NCBI GenBank assembly: GCA_963726715.1
Contig: CAVSDF010000010.1
Span: 620,001 to 684,000 of the forward strand
Direction of reading: 5' to 3'
Origin: CAVSDF01 sp963726715
Lineage (GTDB): Bacteria; Bacteroidota; Rhodothermia; Rhodothermales; BA12
DNA length: 64,000 nt
Part shown: piece by piece, positions 54,383-64,000 of the stretch
Layout: every line of letters begins with the position of its first letter
How positions within the stretch are numbered: the stretch's first letter is position 1
Notes under the pieces: model-generated
What the model was told of the DNA's origin: nothing
The model's database searches: none
Seen by the model: the letters and a program-made list of their open reading frames with translations, nothing else
Position numbers and translations under genes: made by a program

Positions 54383-54801
54383 ATGCGCCTCCACACGCTC
54401 CTCAGCCTCGCCGCCGCCCTCGCCGCTCCCCCGCCGCCGTCGCCCAGACAGCGGCGACGCCCGCCGCGCCCGTCGCCGCCATCGCGATCACGACCGCGCC
54501 CTTCGACGGGACGTGGACGTACGCGATGGACACGCCGAACGGCCTCCTCACCGGCACCTTCGTCTTCGCCACCGCCGACGGCGGCGCCATCTCCGGCACG
54601 ATGTCGAACCCGATGGGACCCGGCGGCTCTCCGCTCGGCTCGTTCGTGCGCGACGGGCAGACGCTCTCGTTCTCGTTCGACAGCGGCGACTACGGCGTCC
54701 TGCCAGTGCGCCTCGCCTTCAAGGACGGCGCCTACGAGGGCACGATGACCGTGATGGGAATGGCGATCGCGATCACCGGCGCCCGCAAGGCCGACGGATG
54801 A
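54383..54801 (+). CDS. Small exported GTW-domain protein (frameshifted signal peptide)
   Basis: About 139 residues. Signal start MRLHTLLSLAAALAAP reads into a C5 run (GCTCCCCCGCC) where the frame shifts; the other frame continues VAQTAATPAAPVAAIAI and FDGTWTYAMDTPNGLLTGTF, then GGAISGTMSNPMG, GQTLSFSFDSG and TVMGMAIAITGARK. This is a single beta domain like the C-terminus of the preceding amidohydrolase-like protein. The stop overlaps the next ATG (ATGA). Function unknown; may bind the same ligand as its neighbours. Confidence 0.75.
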
Positions 54802-55347
54802 CGCTGCTCGATCTGATGCCGATTCGCCCGATGCCGTCCGCCCGCCCGGTCCGCCGCCTGCTCCCCGTCCTCGGTGCTGCCCTCGCGCTCACCGCCTGCA
54901 CGTCGAGTGGGCGCGCGGGTGCGGGTGCCGATGCAGGGATGGCGATGCCGACGGCCCGGGCGTCGCTCCGCGACCGCGATGCCTGCCGACACGCTTCTCA
55001 CGCCCGCGCGTCTCATCGGGACGTGGCGCTACGCGCTCGACACGCCGGGCGGTGGTTCGGGCGGTTACTACGTCTTCCGCGCCTCCGGCGACAGCCTCAC
55101 CGGCGAGGTCCGGCGGGCGCTGCCGGGCGAGCCGGGAGGCGAGGCGCCGCCGCGCGCGGTCCGCGAGATCCGGTTCGCCGGCGCAGGCGTCACCTTCGTC
55201 TACGACGCCGGGTCGTACGGCGCCCTCGCCGTCACCCTCCGCCGCCCGAGCGGCGACAGCGGCGGGGCCGCACGCGCCGACAGCCTCGCCGGACGCCTGT
55301 TCGTCGGCGACAGCGACCTGCCGCTCACCGTCGTCCGCGTCCGCTGA
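54798..55347 (+). CDS. GTW-domain lipoprotein (frameshifted)
   Basis: About 182 residues. Lipoprotein signal LLPVLGAALALTACTSS with lipobox LTAC. After a frame break near 54975 the mature domain reads LIGTWRYALDTPGGGSGGYYV, GDSLTGEVRRALPG, VTFVYDAGSYGALAV and ADSLAGRLFVGD. It is the second stand-alone member of the GTW-type domain in this operon. The 4-bp ATGA overlap with the previous gene indicates coupled translation. Confidence 0.75.
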
Positions 55348-55405
55348 CCCCCGCTCCGCCGGTTCCGCTCGGCGCCTGTTTTCTTCGTCCTCCGCCTCCT
55401 CCCCG

Positions 55406-56884
55406 ATGCGCTCCTTCGCCCTCGCCGCCGCCCTCGCCGCGCTCGCCCCGGCCGCCGCCGTCGTTCCGGTGCGCCCTGCCGCCGCGCAGCCTGCCTACGA
55501 CGCGCGCCTCCCGGCGGCCCCGACCGGCAGCGTCCTCATCACCGGCGCGACCGTGCTCACCGTCACCCGCGGCACGCTCACCGAAACCGACGTGCTGGTC
55601 CGCGACGGGCGCATCGCCGAGATCGGGCGCGGCCTCCGCGCGCCGTCGGGTGCCGAGGTCGTCGACGGGCGCGGGATGTACCTGATGCCCGGCATCATCG
55701 ACGCGCACTCGCACATCGCCACGTCGAGCGTCAACGAGGCGACGAGCCCGGTCACGGCCGAGGTCGCGCAGGAAGACGTCATCGACCCGTTCGACGTCGG
55801 CATCTACCGCGCGCTCGCGGGCGGCGTGACGACGAGCCACATCATGCACGGGTCGGCGAATGCCATCGGCGGGCAGAACGAGACCATCAAGCACCGCTGG
55901 GGCCTGCGCAACCCCGATGCCCTCGCGTTCGCGGGCGCACCGAGGACCATCAAGTTCGCCCTCGGCGAGAACCCGACGCGCGTCCACGGGCGCGGCTACG
56001 GCGTGCGCCCGGCGACGCGGATGGGCGTCGAGGAGACGATCCGCCGCGCCTTCGAGGACGCCCGCCGCTACGCGAGCGCCAAAGACGCCGCCACGCGCGA
56101 CCGCTCCGGCGAGACGCTCGCGCCGCCCTACGACCTGCGCATGGAGACGCTCGCCGACATCCTCGCCGGGCGCGTGCTCATCCACTGCCACAGCTACCGC
56201 GCCGACGAAATCCAGATGCTCATGAACGTGCTGCGCGACGAGGGCGTCCACCGCATCGTCTTCCAGCACGCCAACGAGGCCTTCAAGGTCGCCCCCGAGA
56301 TCGCCCGCTTCGGCAACGACCCGACGCCCGCCGGGATGGCCGGCGACGGCATCGCGCCCGGCAAGGGCTTCGCGATGGCGAGCGTCTTCGCCGACTGGTG
56401 GGCCTACAAGATGGAGGTCTACTACTCGACCGCGTACAACGCGACCATCCTGACGCGCAACGGCGTCACAACGTCGATCAACTCCGACTCGAACGAGCTC
56501 AACCGCCACCTCTACCACGAGGCCGCCAAGACGCAGCGCTACGGCGATCTGAGCGACGACGAGGCGCTCGCGCTCATCACGATCCACCCCGCGCAGCAGC
56601 TCGGCATCGACGCGCGCGTCGGCTCGATCGAGGTCGGCAAGGACGGCGACCTCGCGCTCTTCCGCGGCCACCCGCTCTCCGTCTACGGCGTGCCGGTCGG
56701 CACGTGGGTCGACGGCGTCCGCCGCTTCGACCTCGCCCGCGACGGCGACGACGCCCGCCTCGCCGTCCGCCCCGACGAGAAGATCGACACCGTCACCCTC
56801 TCGACCGGCCACGACGCCGACCGCTGCCTCGAAGGCGTCGACCTGCTCGACTTCCTCGACCTCCGCGAGACCTCCGGGCGCTGA
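55406..56884 (+). CDS. Exported metal-dependent amidohydrolase
   Basis: A 492-residue secreted amidohydrolase with signal peptide AAALAALAPAAAVVPVRPAAAQ. Metal ligands are intact: YLMPGIIDAHSHIATSS (HxH), VLIHCHSYRADEIQML, IVFQHANEAFK (His), and TSINSDSNELNRH (Asp). IHPAQQLGIDARVGSIEVGKDGD is the usual end of imidazolonepropionase-like enzymes. It is the only one of the three amidohydrolases here with a full metal site, so it may be the catalytic partner. Uninterrupted frame from ATG 55406. Confidence 0.92.
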   Translation: MRSFALAAALAALAPAAAVVPVRPAAAQPAYDARLPAAPTGSVLITGATVLTVTRGTLTETDVLVRDGRIAEIGRGLRAPSGAEVVDGRGMYLMPGIIDAHSHIATSSVNEATSPVTAEVAQEDVIDPFDVGIYRALAGGVTTSHIMHGSANAIGGQNETIKHRWGLRNPDALAFAGAPRTIKFALGENPTRVHGRGYGVRPATRMGVEETIRRAFEDARRYASAKDAATRDRSGETLAPPYDLRMETLADILAGRVLIHCHSYRADEIQMLMNVLRDEGVHRIVFQHANEAFKVAPEIARFGNDPTPAGMAGDGIAPGKGFAMASVFADWWAYKMEVYYSTAYNATILTRNGVTTSINSDSNELNRHLYHEAAKTQRYGDLSDDEALALITIHPAQQLGIDARVGSIEVGKDGDLALFRGHPLSVYGVPVGTWVDGVRRFDLARDGDDARLAVRPDEKIDTVTLSTGHDADRCLEGVDLLDFLDLRETSGR

Positions 56885-56933
56885 GCCTGCCCGCTCTCGC
56901 CCTGCCCGACCCCCGACCTTCGCCCTGCTCCCG

Positions 56934-58299
56934 ATGCGCCTGCTTCCGACGCGCCCGCTCTCTGCCCTCGCTTCTCTTCGCCCTCGCCGCTCTCGTCGGC
57001 GCCGACGCGCGCGCCCAGTCGACCGGCGATCCGGTGGCGGTCGGGCGGCGCGGCAGCTACGCCATCGTCGGCGCGCGCGTGTTCACGATGGGGCCGCAGG
57101 GCACGATCGAGCGAGGCACGGTGGTCGTCGGGACGGACGGCAAGATCGCCGCCGTCGGCGCGAGCATCGCCGTGCCGAGCGGCGCCGAGGTCATCGACGG
57201 GACGGGGATGGAGGTCTACCCCGGCATGATCGACGGCGGATCGGGCCTCGGCCTGACCGAGATCGGATCGGTGCCGGAGACGCAGGACGGCGACGATCTC
57301 GGCGAGATCACGCCGCACCTGCAAGCGCTCACCGCAGTCAACCCGAACAGCGTCGTCATCCCCGTCACCCGCGTCGGCGGCGTGACATCGGTGGTCACGA
57401 TGCCCGGCGGCGGCCTCTTCCCCGGCACCGCCGCGCTCATCCGCCTCCACGGCTACACGCCCGACCAGATGCTCGTCGCCCCGTCGGCGCGCTACGTCGT
57501 GCTGGAGTTTCCGCGCACCGGACGCCGCGGCGGCTTCGACCAGCGCACCGACGAGGACATCCAGAAGGCCGCCGACCGCGCCCTCGGACGCCTCAACGAC
57601 ACGTGGGACGCCGCGAGCGCCCACGCCCGCATCGACTCTGCGGCCCGCGTCTCGCCCGAAGCGGGTCGCATCCGGCCCTACGCCCCCGAACTCGACGCCC
57701 TCGCCGACGTCATCCGCGGCGACCGGATGCTCCTCATCCGCGTCGACGCCTCCGCCGACATCGTGAAGGCCATCGAGTGGGCGCAGGCGCGCCGCGTGCC
57801 GCGCGTCGTGCTCTCGGGCGCCATCGAAGGCTGGCGCGTCGCCGACAAGATCGCCGCCTCGGGATTCCCGGTGCTCGCCGGGCCGGTGCTCGCCGTGCCG
57901 ACGCGCGGGTCGGACCGCTACGACCGTCCGTACGCCAACCCCGGCCTCCTCGCGCAGGCGGGCGTGCGCATCGGCATCCGCTCGGCGGAGACGGAAAACA
58001 CGCGCAACCTGCCCTTCCACGCCGGATTCGCCGCCGCCTACGGCCTCGGACGCGACGCCGCCCTCCGCGCCGTCACCATCGACGCCGCCCGGATCCTCGG
58101 CGTCGACGACCGCATCGGCTCGCTCGAAGTCGGCAAGGTCGCCGACCTGTTCGTGGCGACCGGCGACCCGTTCGAGCCGCGCACGCACATCCGCCGCCTG
58201 TTCATGAACGGCTACGACATCCCGCTCGTCTCGCGCCACACGCGCCTGAACGAGGAGTTCCTGCGCCGCAACCCCGGCTACGTCGCGCCTGAGCGCTGA
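56934..58299 (+). CDS. Amidohydrolase-like exported protein, metal site degenerate (5' end frameshifted)
   Basis: About 455 residues. ATG 56934 begins MRLLPTRPLS, then the frame shifts and the signal continues LPSLLFALAALVGADARAQ. The protein has YAIVGARVFTMGPQGTIERG, EVYPGMIDGGSGLGLTEIGS where the HxH pair is missing, MLLIRVDASADIVKAIEWAQ, and ARILGVDDRIGSLEVGKVADLF. It resembles subunits found beside active amidohydrolases in Bacteroidota. Probably forms a complex or duplicated pair with the 55406 product; activity is doubtful. Confidence 0.85.
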
Positions 58300-58457
58300 C
58301 GCGGGGGGGTTAGTTGTTGGTCGTCGGTTGTTGATGGTGGGGCGTCGGCGCGGGCGTGGCGGGCGCTGGAACTGCCGCAGCCGACGACGCGGTGCCGTCT
58401 ACCGGCCGCGCAGCAGGCCGTCTGCCACTGCTCGTTCACGACCAACTCCAACGTCGC

Positions 58458-58937
58458 TCAGCCGCCGATGGAGATGCCCGCCTGGCCGATGACGAGGTAG
58501 AAATCGCGTCCCTGCGCCTCGGCGGACACGTCCGGCTGGGCGGCGGGGACGAAGAGCAGGACCTTGTCGCGGAAGGCGGCGACGCGCGTCGCGCGCAGGC
58601 TGCGGATCTCGGTGCGCAGGCGGGCGCGCCCGGCCACGTCCCGCAGCCCCGACGGCCACGCGGACTCGGTCGACAGGCGCAGGATCTGCTGCCACTGCGC
58701 CGCCGAGACGCCCTCGGCACGCGCGGCCGCCTCGGCCTCGTCGTCGCCACGCAGGTCGTAGTCGGAAAAGATCTGCCCCGGATCGACGATGCGCACGGCC
58801 ACCGCCGCGTCGGCGGTGCGGCGAGTGGGCGCGGACGCGCCCTCGCCCCCGGCGTTGATGACGGCGGGCGTGCAGCCCGGCAGCGCACCGGCGGCGAGCG
58901 TGAGAGCGAGGGCGGCGGAGGAGACGAGGCGGCGCAT
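58458..58937 (-). CDS. Hypothetical lipoprotein
   Basis: A 159-residue lipoprotein: signal VSSAALALTLAAGALPGC with lipobox LPGC. After a Thr/Ala linker there is AVRIVDPGQIFSDYDLRGDDEAEAAARAEG, a helical middle and a beta-rich end (DKVLLFVPAAQPDV, FYLVIGQAGISIGG). I do not recognise a family. The end in hydrophobic beta sequence may pack on a partner. TACGTTCC on the minus strand at 58966-58973 is a possible -7 box. Confidence 0.7.
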   Translation of the reverse strand: MRRLVSSAALALTLAAGALPGCTPAVINAGGEGASAPTRRTADAAVAVRIVDPGQIFSDYDLRGDDEAEAAARAEGVSAAQWQQILRLSTESAWPSGLRDVAGRARLRTEIRSLRATRVAAFRDKVLLFVPAAQPDVSAEAQGRDFYLVIGQAGISIGG

Positions 58938-59025
58938 CGGGGAGGGGCGGGGGAGACTGCGGCGGAACGTACGCCGCGCGCGCGTTCGGGTCCAAAGGCA
59001 GACGCCAGGGAGCCCCCACCCTGTC

Positions 59026-59049
59026 AGGTGCGGGGACCCGACAGGGTGG
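59026..59049. repeat. AACCTGTCAGGT-family palindrome, copy 11 (CCACCCTG variant)
   Basis: Arms CCACCCTGTCAGGT and ACCCGACAGGGTGG around GCGGGG. The outer bases changed together on both sides (CACC/GGTG), a compensating change that supports selection for the hairpin. It lies 6 bp past the stop of the propeller gene. Confidence 0.85.
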
Positions 59050-59054
59050 GCATC

Positions 59055-61287
59055 TCACCGCGCCACCACGACGCGGGCCGTCTCGACGCGCCCATCCGCC
59101 GTCACCGCGCGCACGACGTACACGCCCGGCGCCGACGCCGACGCGTCCCACGAGAGCGCATCGCCCGGACCGTCGAGCCGCGCCACGACGCGCCCGAGCA
59201 CGTCGTGAACCATCGCCGCCACCCGCTCCGGCGTGCCCGCGTCGATGCGCACGGCGCCCGAGGCCGGGTTCGGCCACAGGCGCAGCGGTGAGGCAGTGGC
59301 GAGCGCGGGGGACATCGCATCGGCGGCGACAGGCCATGCGGAGCGAAGGAGGCCGCCGTCAGGCGCAGCGGTGACGAGGCGACCGGTGACGTCGAAGGCG
59401 ACGGGCCACGTCCAGCCGGGGACGGAGCTCGCGGGATGTCCGAAGCGCCATTCCAGCACGATCTCCCACGTCCGCCCATCGTCGCGCGAGACGTCGATGC
59501 CCCGACGAGTGGCGTAGAAGAGCCAGCCCGTGTGTGCTTCGGCTACGAGGCGACCGCCGTCCGAGTACCCGGTCTCCATTCCGGCGCCTCCGGTCTCGCG
59601 CCACGTCTGGCCCGCGTCGTCGCTGCGGAAGAGGCGGCGAGCGAAGGTGCCGGAGACTCGTGAGGTCAGGTAGAGCGTCTGCCTGCCGTCGCGCGCGGCG
59701 ACATCGGCGACGGACGATACGGATGCGGGCGTCGGCAGGCGAACCCACGTACGTCCCGTGTCGGCGGAAGCCCAGAGGCGCGCAGTGGAGCCGGTGGCGG
59801 CGCCCCCGGCGGCGAAGAGGCGTCCGTCGGCGCGGCGGGTGAGCGCGTATGCGTTGCGGAGCGAGTCGACCGCCACGAACGAGCGCCCGCGGTTGGTGGA
59901 GCGGCGCAGGCCACCGGGGAAGGTTCGGGCGATCGTCACGACGACGCTGTCGCCGACCGCCACGATCCCGTTTCCTCCGCCGTCACCCGCCGTCACTCCG
60001 GACTCCGCCGCCGCATCGTCACGCATCGCGCCTGTCAGCACGGATGGAAAGCCGGTGCTCACGAAGGCGCGCCCCCACGGCGCAGCGGCGAGGCCGACGG
60101 CGATCGGAGTGACGTACCCGTACCCCGAAGTGGGGCCGAGCGTGTCGGACGGCACCAGCGCCCAGTCGTTCTCCTGCCCTTTCCAGACGCCGCCGGTCGT
60201 GGCAGCGGCGCGGGCATCGCCGGAGAGCGCGAGCACGAACGAGGTGGCCTCGCGCGGCCCGACGCGCACCCAGTCGGTGGCCCCGGCGGCGCGGCGGTAG
60301 AGGCCGCGTCCAAAGGGGCCGTACAGGTAATCGGACAGTCGAGGATGCCACGTACGCGGTGCCGTCGGAGGCGACGTCGAGCCCGCCAACCGGCACAGAC
60401 CCCGGCCCGTCGGCGCGCCACGCATCGCCTTCCCGCACGAATGCCCCACGCGAGGTGCCTGCCCAGAGGCGCCCGTCCGGAGCCGCGCGCAGCGTGTGCG
60501 GCGTGCAGTTCGGACAGGGGAGATCGACCGCCTGCCACGTCCGTCCGCCATCGGAGGAGGCGTGCGCCCCGTCGCTCCCGTACCACTCCCGGTCTCCGGC
60601 GGAGAGAGCGAGGGCGTTCCCCGCCGCGTCGAAGGCGAACCCGGCGGAGCCGCCCGGCGCCCAGAGGCGCTGCGTCCAGCGGAGCGAGTCGGGTTGCCAC
60701 TCGTAGATCTGCGAGACCGAGCTGTAGAGGTATTCGCCCGTATTGACCGCCGCGAACACGTCCCCAGCGGCGTTCGTGGTGAGGCGCGCGATCCCCGCCC
60801 GGCTGAAACTGCCGTTGCGAATCCCCGCCCGGACCGGCTGCCACGAGCGCCCTTCGTCGAGCGAACGGAGCACGAGCGAGGTATCGCCCGGCGTCGAGGC
60901 GAACCAGCCGTGGCGCGCCGAGCGAAACGCGAACGCGGCGCGCAGGTCGGTGCCGGTCACGTCCGTCCACGTCACGCCGCCGTCGGCGGAGCGCCAGACC
61001 GTCGCCGACGAACTGAGCACGTAGGCGGCCCCGTCGGCGCCACGCCGCAAGGTCAAGCGCTCGTATCGGAACGGCAGCGACGGCAGCACGCGCGCCCACG
61101 TCGTGCCCGCGTCAGCGGAGCGGAAGACGCGCCCGTCCTGCACGATCAGCACCGCGCCACCGTCGAGCGCGAGCACCGCATCGGCGCTGCCGCCGGGCGG
61201 GCCGCCCATCGGCACGAGCGGGATCGACTGCGCGTGCGCCGTGGCGATGAGGACGAGGCAGGCGGCGAGGGCGGCGAGGAGGCGCAT
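59055..61287 (-). CDS. Secreted Asp-box beta-propeller protein with T9SS-type C-terminal domain (frameshifted)
   Basis: About 744 residues. Signal peptide LLAALAACLVLIATAHAQ from ATG 61287. Many Asp-box motifs: RSADAGTTW, RSADGGVTW, RSLDEGRSW, SSDGGRTW, RSTNRGRSF, ASADTGRTW, RSDDAGQTW, SRDDGRTW. A PCPNC motif may be a redox or metal site. Frame break near 60330. The last 75 residues are a Por-type sorting tail (LWPNPASGAVRIDAG, VLGRVVARLDGPG, APGVYVVRAVTADGRVE). Tandem paralogue of the next gene; their 3' ends are nearly identical. Presumed cell-surface protein; function unknown. Confidence 0.87.
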
Positions 61288-61394
61288 CGGAATCAGGGGA
61301 TGGCGACGTGCGCAGAATACGCCGGAGCATCGTCTCCGCCACCTGAGCGAGCGGTGGGCGGAGACGCGGAGGAGACCCTGTCAGGCCGAGCAGT

Positions 61395-63663
61395 TCACCG
61401 CGCCACCACGACGCGGGCCGTCTCGACGCGCCCATCCGCCGTCACCACGCGCACGACGTACACGCCCGGCGCCGACGCCGACGCGTCCCACGCCAGCGCA
61501 TCGCCCGGACCGTCGAGCCGCGCCACGACGCGCCCGAGCACGTCGTAGACCGCCCCTGCCGCCTGCTCCGGCGTGCCCGCGTCGATGCGGACGGCAGACG
61601 CCGCCGGGTTCGGCCACACCCGCAGCGCTGAGGCGGCGGCCACAGGCACGCCGTCGGTGGCGAGGGGCGAGGCGGAGCGCAGGAGGCCACCAGTACGGGA
61701 GGCGGCAAGCATCCGACCGCTCGCGTCGAAGGCGATGGGCCATTGCGTCGTCGATGCGATGCCGAGGTCCGCCCATGTTCGCCCATCGTCTGATGATGCC
61801 AGAACAGCCCAAGGCGTTCCGGGAGTTGTTGACCGGGGCATCCGGAAGAGGCGACCCGACAGGGGCTCGATGCGGATGCGATCTCTCCGGTCATCGTTGT
61901 ACGTGAACGTGCTACGCTGCTGCCATGTCCTTCCGTCGTCCTCGCTCACGTCGAGGCCGAAGGGTCCCTGTGAGGACCCGGGACGGGTGCCGATTTGGTA
62001 GAGGATCGGAAGGGTCGGGTGGGGCTGCACCCAGCTGTACCGGTCGTAGACGCGCGTCGTGTCGAACGGCACCCACGTCTGTCCCTGGTCGGACGAACGA
62101 AAAACACCAGGCCGGTTGGGGTTGCGATAAGCCGTCGAGTAGAGCCACCCTCCAGCGCCCGCGAACAGCCGACTGTGGTACCAGCCGACTCCAGCGCCGG
62201 TGCGAACGAAGAGGTGTCCGCCATCGGTCGAGCGCATCAGCACGGGCCACCCAGAGGCTCGCCCGGAGGGCGATGACAGCCTGGTCGACGGCGAGAACCG
62301 TCTGGTCGTTGAGAACGGCGATGCCGTCGCCAGTTCCGTTGGTCCCGGCGCACGCCGCCGTCGCCACGGCACGCTGCCGGTCCGGGCCGCCTGGCGAGTC
62401 GCCGGCGAGGCGAACGACGGCCGTGCCCCGTGCCGTGCCCGCGATGCCCACGGCTGCTCCGGGGCGAACCCCCACGGTATCTCCGTCGACGGAGTGCCAC
62501 GTCTGCCCGTCGTAGCACCAGAGGCCGGTGGCGGTGGCGGCGAAGCGCCCATCGTCCGAAAGCGCCAGCACGGGCGACGTCACCAGGGAGGGCAGCACCT
62601 GCGTCCACGCCGTCGTGCCCGCCGGTCGGCGGTACAGCCCTTTCGCAGGGGAGGCGACGAACACCGTCCCCGAGGCAGAGACGGCCATCGAGGCGACGGG
62701 CACCCCGTTCAGCCCATCGCGCCGCCACGTGCCCTGCCCGTCCCACGAGACGACGCCACCGGACATCCCCACCAGAAAACGCCCGTCGGGGGTGGCCACG
62801 ACAGCACCGGCCGCCTCCTCGGCTCCGACGACGGCAGGGTCCGCCAAGGCCCACGTGGTCCCTCCATCCACCGTCGCACGCACGCCCCCGCTCCATCCCG
62901 TGACGTAGACAAAGATGTTGGAAGATCGGCGGCTCAGCACCACCCCCCTCCCGTTGGGGCCGGCGGCGCTTCCGGCGAAAGAGCCTGGCACGGTGATTCC
63001 CGGCTCCCAGGTCCCAGCCGACGCATTCCAGCGGGAAAGCCGGTGTTCTTCGTACCTGCTGTCCATCTGGTACCTCGAATCCGTATTGCCCCAGACGTCT
63101 CCATCAGGCCCGATGAAGGCACGTCGCCCGACCACTGTGGAGCCGGGCGTACCGGAGAGACTCGGCGAGGAAAGCACCCAGTTCGATACTCCGTCGGTGG
63201 ACCAAAGAAGCACACCCCAGTAGGTATTGTCAGGCGCCTGGAGAGACGATTGCGTGGCAAACCACCCCGCTGACGGATGACGGAGGGCCAGCGATGTGCG
63301 CAGCTCTGCCTCCGAAAGCGCGGCCCACGTCCGTCCTGCATCCTTGGAGGCCACGAACGAGAACGGGACGAAGCTCGGGTCGATCCGAGCCGACGCCACG
63401 ACCGTTCCGCTGCTTCCCTTTGCGAGGTAGGGGAAGGGGTAGTCCCTCGTCGGAGCCATCACGCGCACCCACGTCTCGCCGTCATCGTCCGAGCGAAACA
63501 CGTTTCCGTTCTGAGACAGGAGAACGCTCCCTCCGTCCAACGTCAGCACCGAGGTGGCACTTCCCCCCAGCGGCGATTCCATCGGCTGAAGCGTGACGTA
63601 CTGCGCCGAGGCCGGGAGAACGGCGGCGAGCAGCAGGACACAGGCGAGAACGAGGCGGTACAT
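61395..63663 (-). CDS. Secreted Asp-box beta-propeller protein with T9SS-type C-terminal domain, paralogue (frameshifted)
   Basis: About 756 residues. Signal peptide LVLACVLLLAAVLPASAQ from ATG 63663. Asp-box motifs: RSDDDGETW, ASKDAGRTW, TVDGGTTW, RSSDQGQTW, SEDDGRTW and ASSDDGRTW. One frame break near 62260 (AVIALRA joins GWPVLMRSTDGGHLF). The C-terminal tail (VWPNPAASAVRIDAG, VLGRVVARLDGPG, APGVYVVRVVTADGR) is nearly identical at DNA level to that of the 59055 gene although the propellers differ. Two such genes in tandem with one orientation suggest duplication followed by divergence. Confidence 0.87.
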
Positions 63664-63748
63664 GGCATCGGGGGAAAGTCATGCGCACGTTACGACGAGC
63701 AGCCGCCACGATCAAGCCCGGCAGGTGCCGAAACGGCGCGTCGCCTCG

Positions 63749-64000
63749 TCACCGCCCGACGAACAGCGCCCCTTCGATGGTCAGGCCGGGGCCGAAGGCC
63801 ATCGCGATGCCGGCGGTTTCGCCCGGCTGCGCCCGCTTCGACAGCCGCGCGGTGGCGGTCGAGGACGCGCTGGAGGACGAAGAGGATCGTCGGCGAGGAC
63901 ATGTTGCCGTAGTCGCGGAGGACGGCGAGGCTGTCGTCGGTGGCGCCGTCGGGGAGGGCGAGGGCGGCGGCGGCGTGCTCGACGATGGCGCGGCCGCCGG
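63749..64000 (-). CDS. Type III polyketide synthase (chalcone/stilbene synthase family), 5' part outside window (frameshifted)
   Basis: Only the C-terminal 80 or so residues are inside. TDDSLAVLRDYGNMSSPTILFVLQRVLD is the GNMSS motif (catalytic Asn), and in another frame ETAGIAMAFGPGLTIEGALF is the GFGPGL-type end motif of the family, so there is an indel near 63850. These enzymes condense malonyl-CoA units to make alkylpyrones or resorcinols. The start and neighbours are beyond the window. Confidence 0.85.
   Translation of the reverse strand, partial: PAAAPSSSTPPPPSPSPTAPPTTASPSSATTATCPRRRSSSSSSASSTATARLSKRAQPGETAGIAMAFGPGLTIEGALFVGR

Overview
The window is a very GC-rich bacterial chromosome segment with genes closely packed on both strands. 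It most probably belongs to the Rhodothermota/Bacteroidota group, possibly Rubricoccaceae-like; this is inference. The support is: secreted proteins ending in a type IX secretion (T9SS)-like C-terminal sorting domain (8521-10386, 59055-61287, 61395-63663); recurrent TAnnTTnG boxes, the Bacteroidota sigma-A -7 element, about 12-60 bp upstream of starts; no convincing Shine-Dalgarno sites; the order TPR protein - DUF4292 lipoprotein - EnvC-like protein (48010-51623); and a histidine kinase/receiver/AraC fusion (45401-47761).

Layout. 1-3.1 kb: TetR regulator with a palindromic operator, an acyl-CoA synthetase and a DJ-1/PfpI protein. 3.2-5.8 kb: menaquinone genes menC and menE. 5.9-8.1 kb: partner-switching module (receiver-PP2C phosphatase, RsbW-like ATPase, STAS protein). 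8.5-14.3 kb: secreted nuclease, Wzi-like outer-membrane protein, FmdB-like protein, serine hydrolase. 14.8-20.8 kb: HAD phosphatase, 2'-5' RNA ligase-like protein, phosphofructokinase, DUF1460, Aat, biotinyl-domain protein, NAD epimerase. 20.9-28.3 kb: glycogen phosphorylase, then SDR, PrmC, AP2-like and glycosyltransferase genes bracketed by a 130-bp inverted repeat. 28.3-33.3 kb: DsbA-like protein, Dxr, MsbA-like exporter, PlsC. 33.4-36.1 kb: a large protein resembling the CRISPR-associated TM1812/Csx1 (CARF-HEPN) family with no cas genes beside it, followed by tRNA-Gln and an HsdR_N nuclease-like protein. 37-45 kb: amidohydrolase, esterase, ArgS, DUF3298 lipoprotein, MFS exporter and Asp-box lipoprotein. 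45-52 kb: the hybrid sensor, envelope genes and a remnant toxin-antitoxin locus. 52.5-58.3 kb: three amidohydrolases interleaved with small lipoproteins. 58.5-63.7 kb: two tandem secreted beta-propellers. The right edge is the end of a type III polyketide synthase.

Two features pervade the segment. First, several families of short palindromes lie between genes; the commonest has the half-site AACCTGTCAGGT, usually sits just past gene ends and probably acts as a terminator or REP-like element. Second, about 25 single- or double-base frameshifts interrupt otherwise well-conserved genes, including the normally essential dxr and prmC. They often lie in short G/C runs and are most simply consensus errors, so the affected genes are annotated as frameshifted CDS spanning all fragments rather than as pseudogenes.

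The most unusual locus is the orphan CARF-like gene with its PEATVT tandem-repeat N-terminus, acidic interdomain linker and Arg/Asp/Pro-rich tail.
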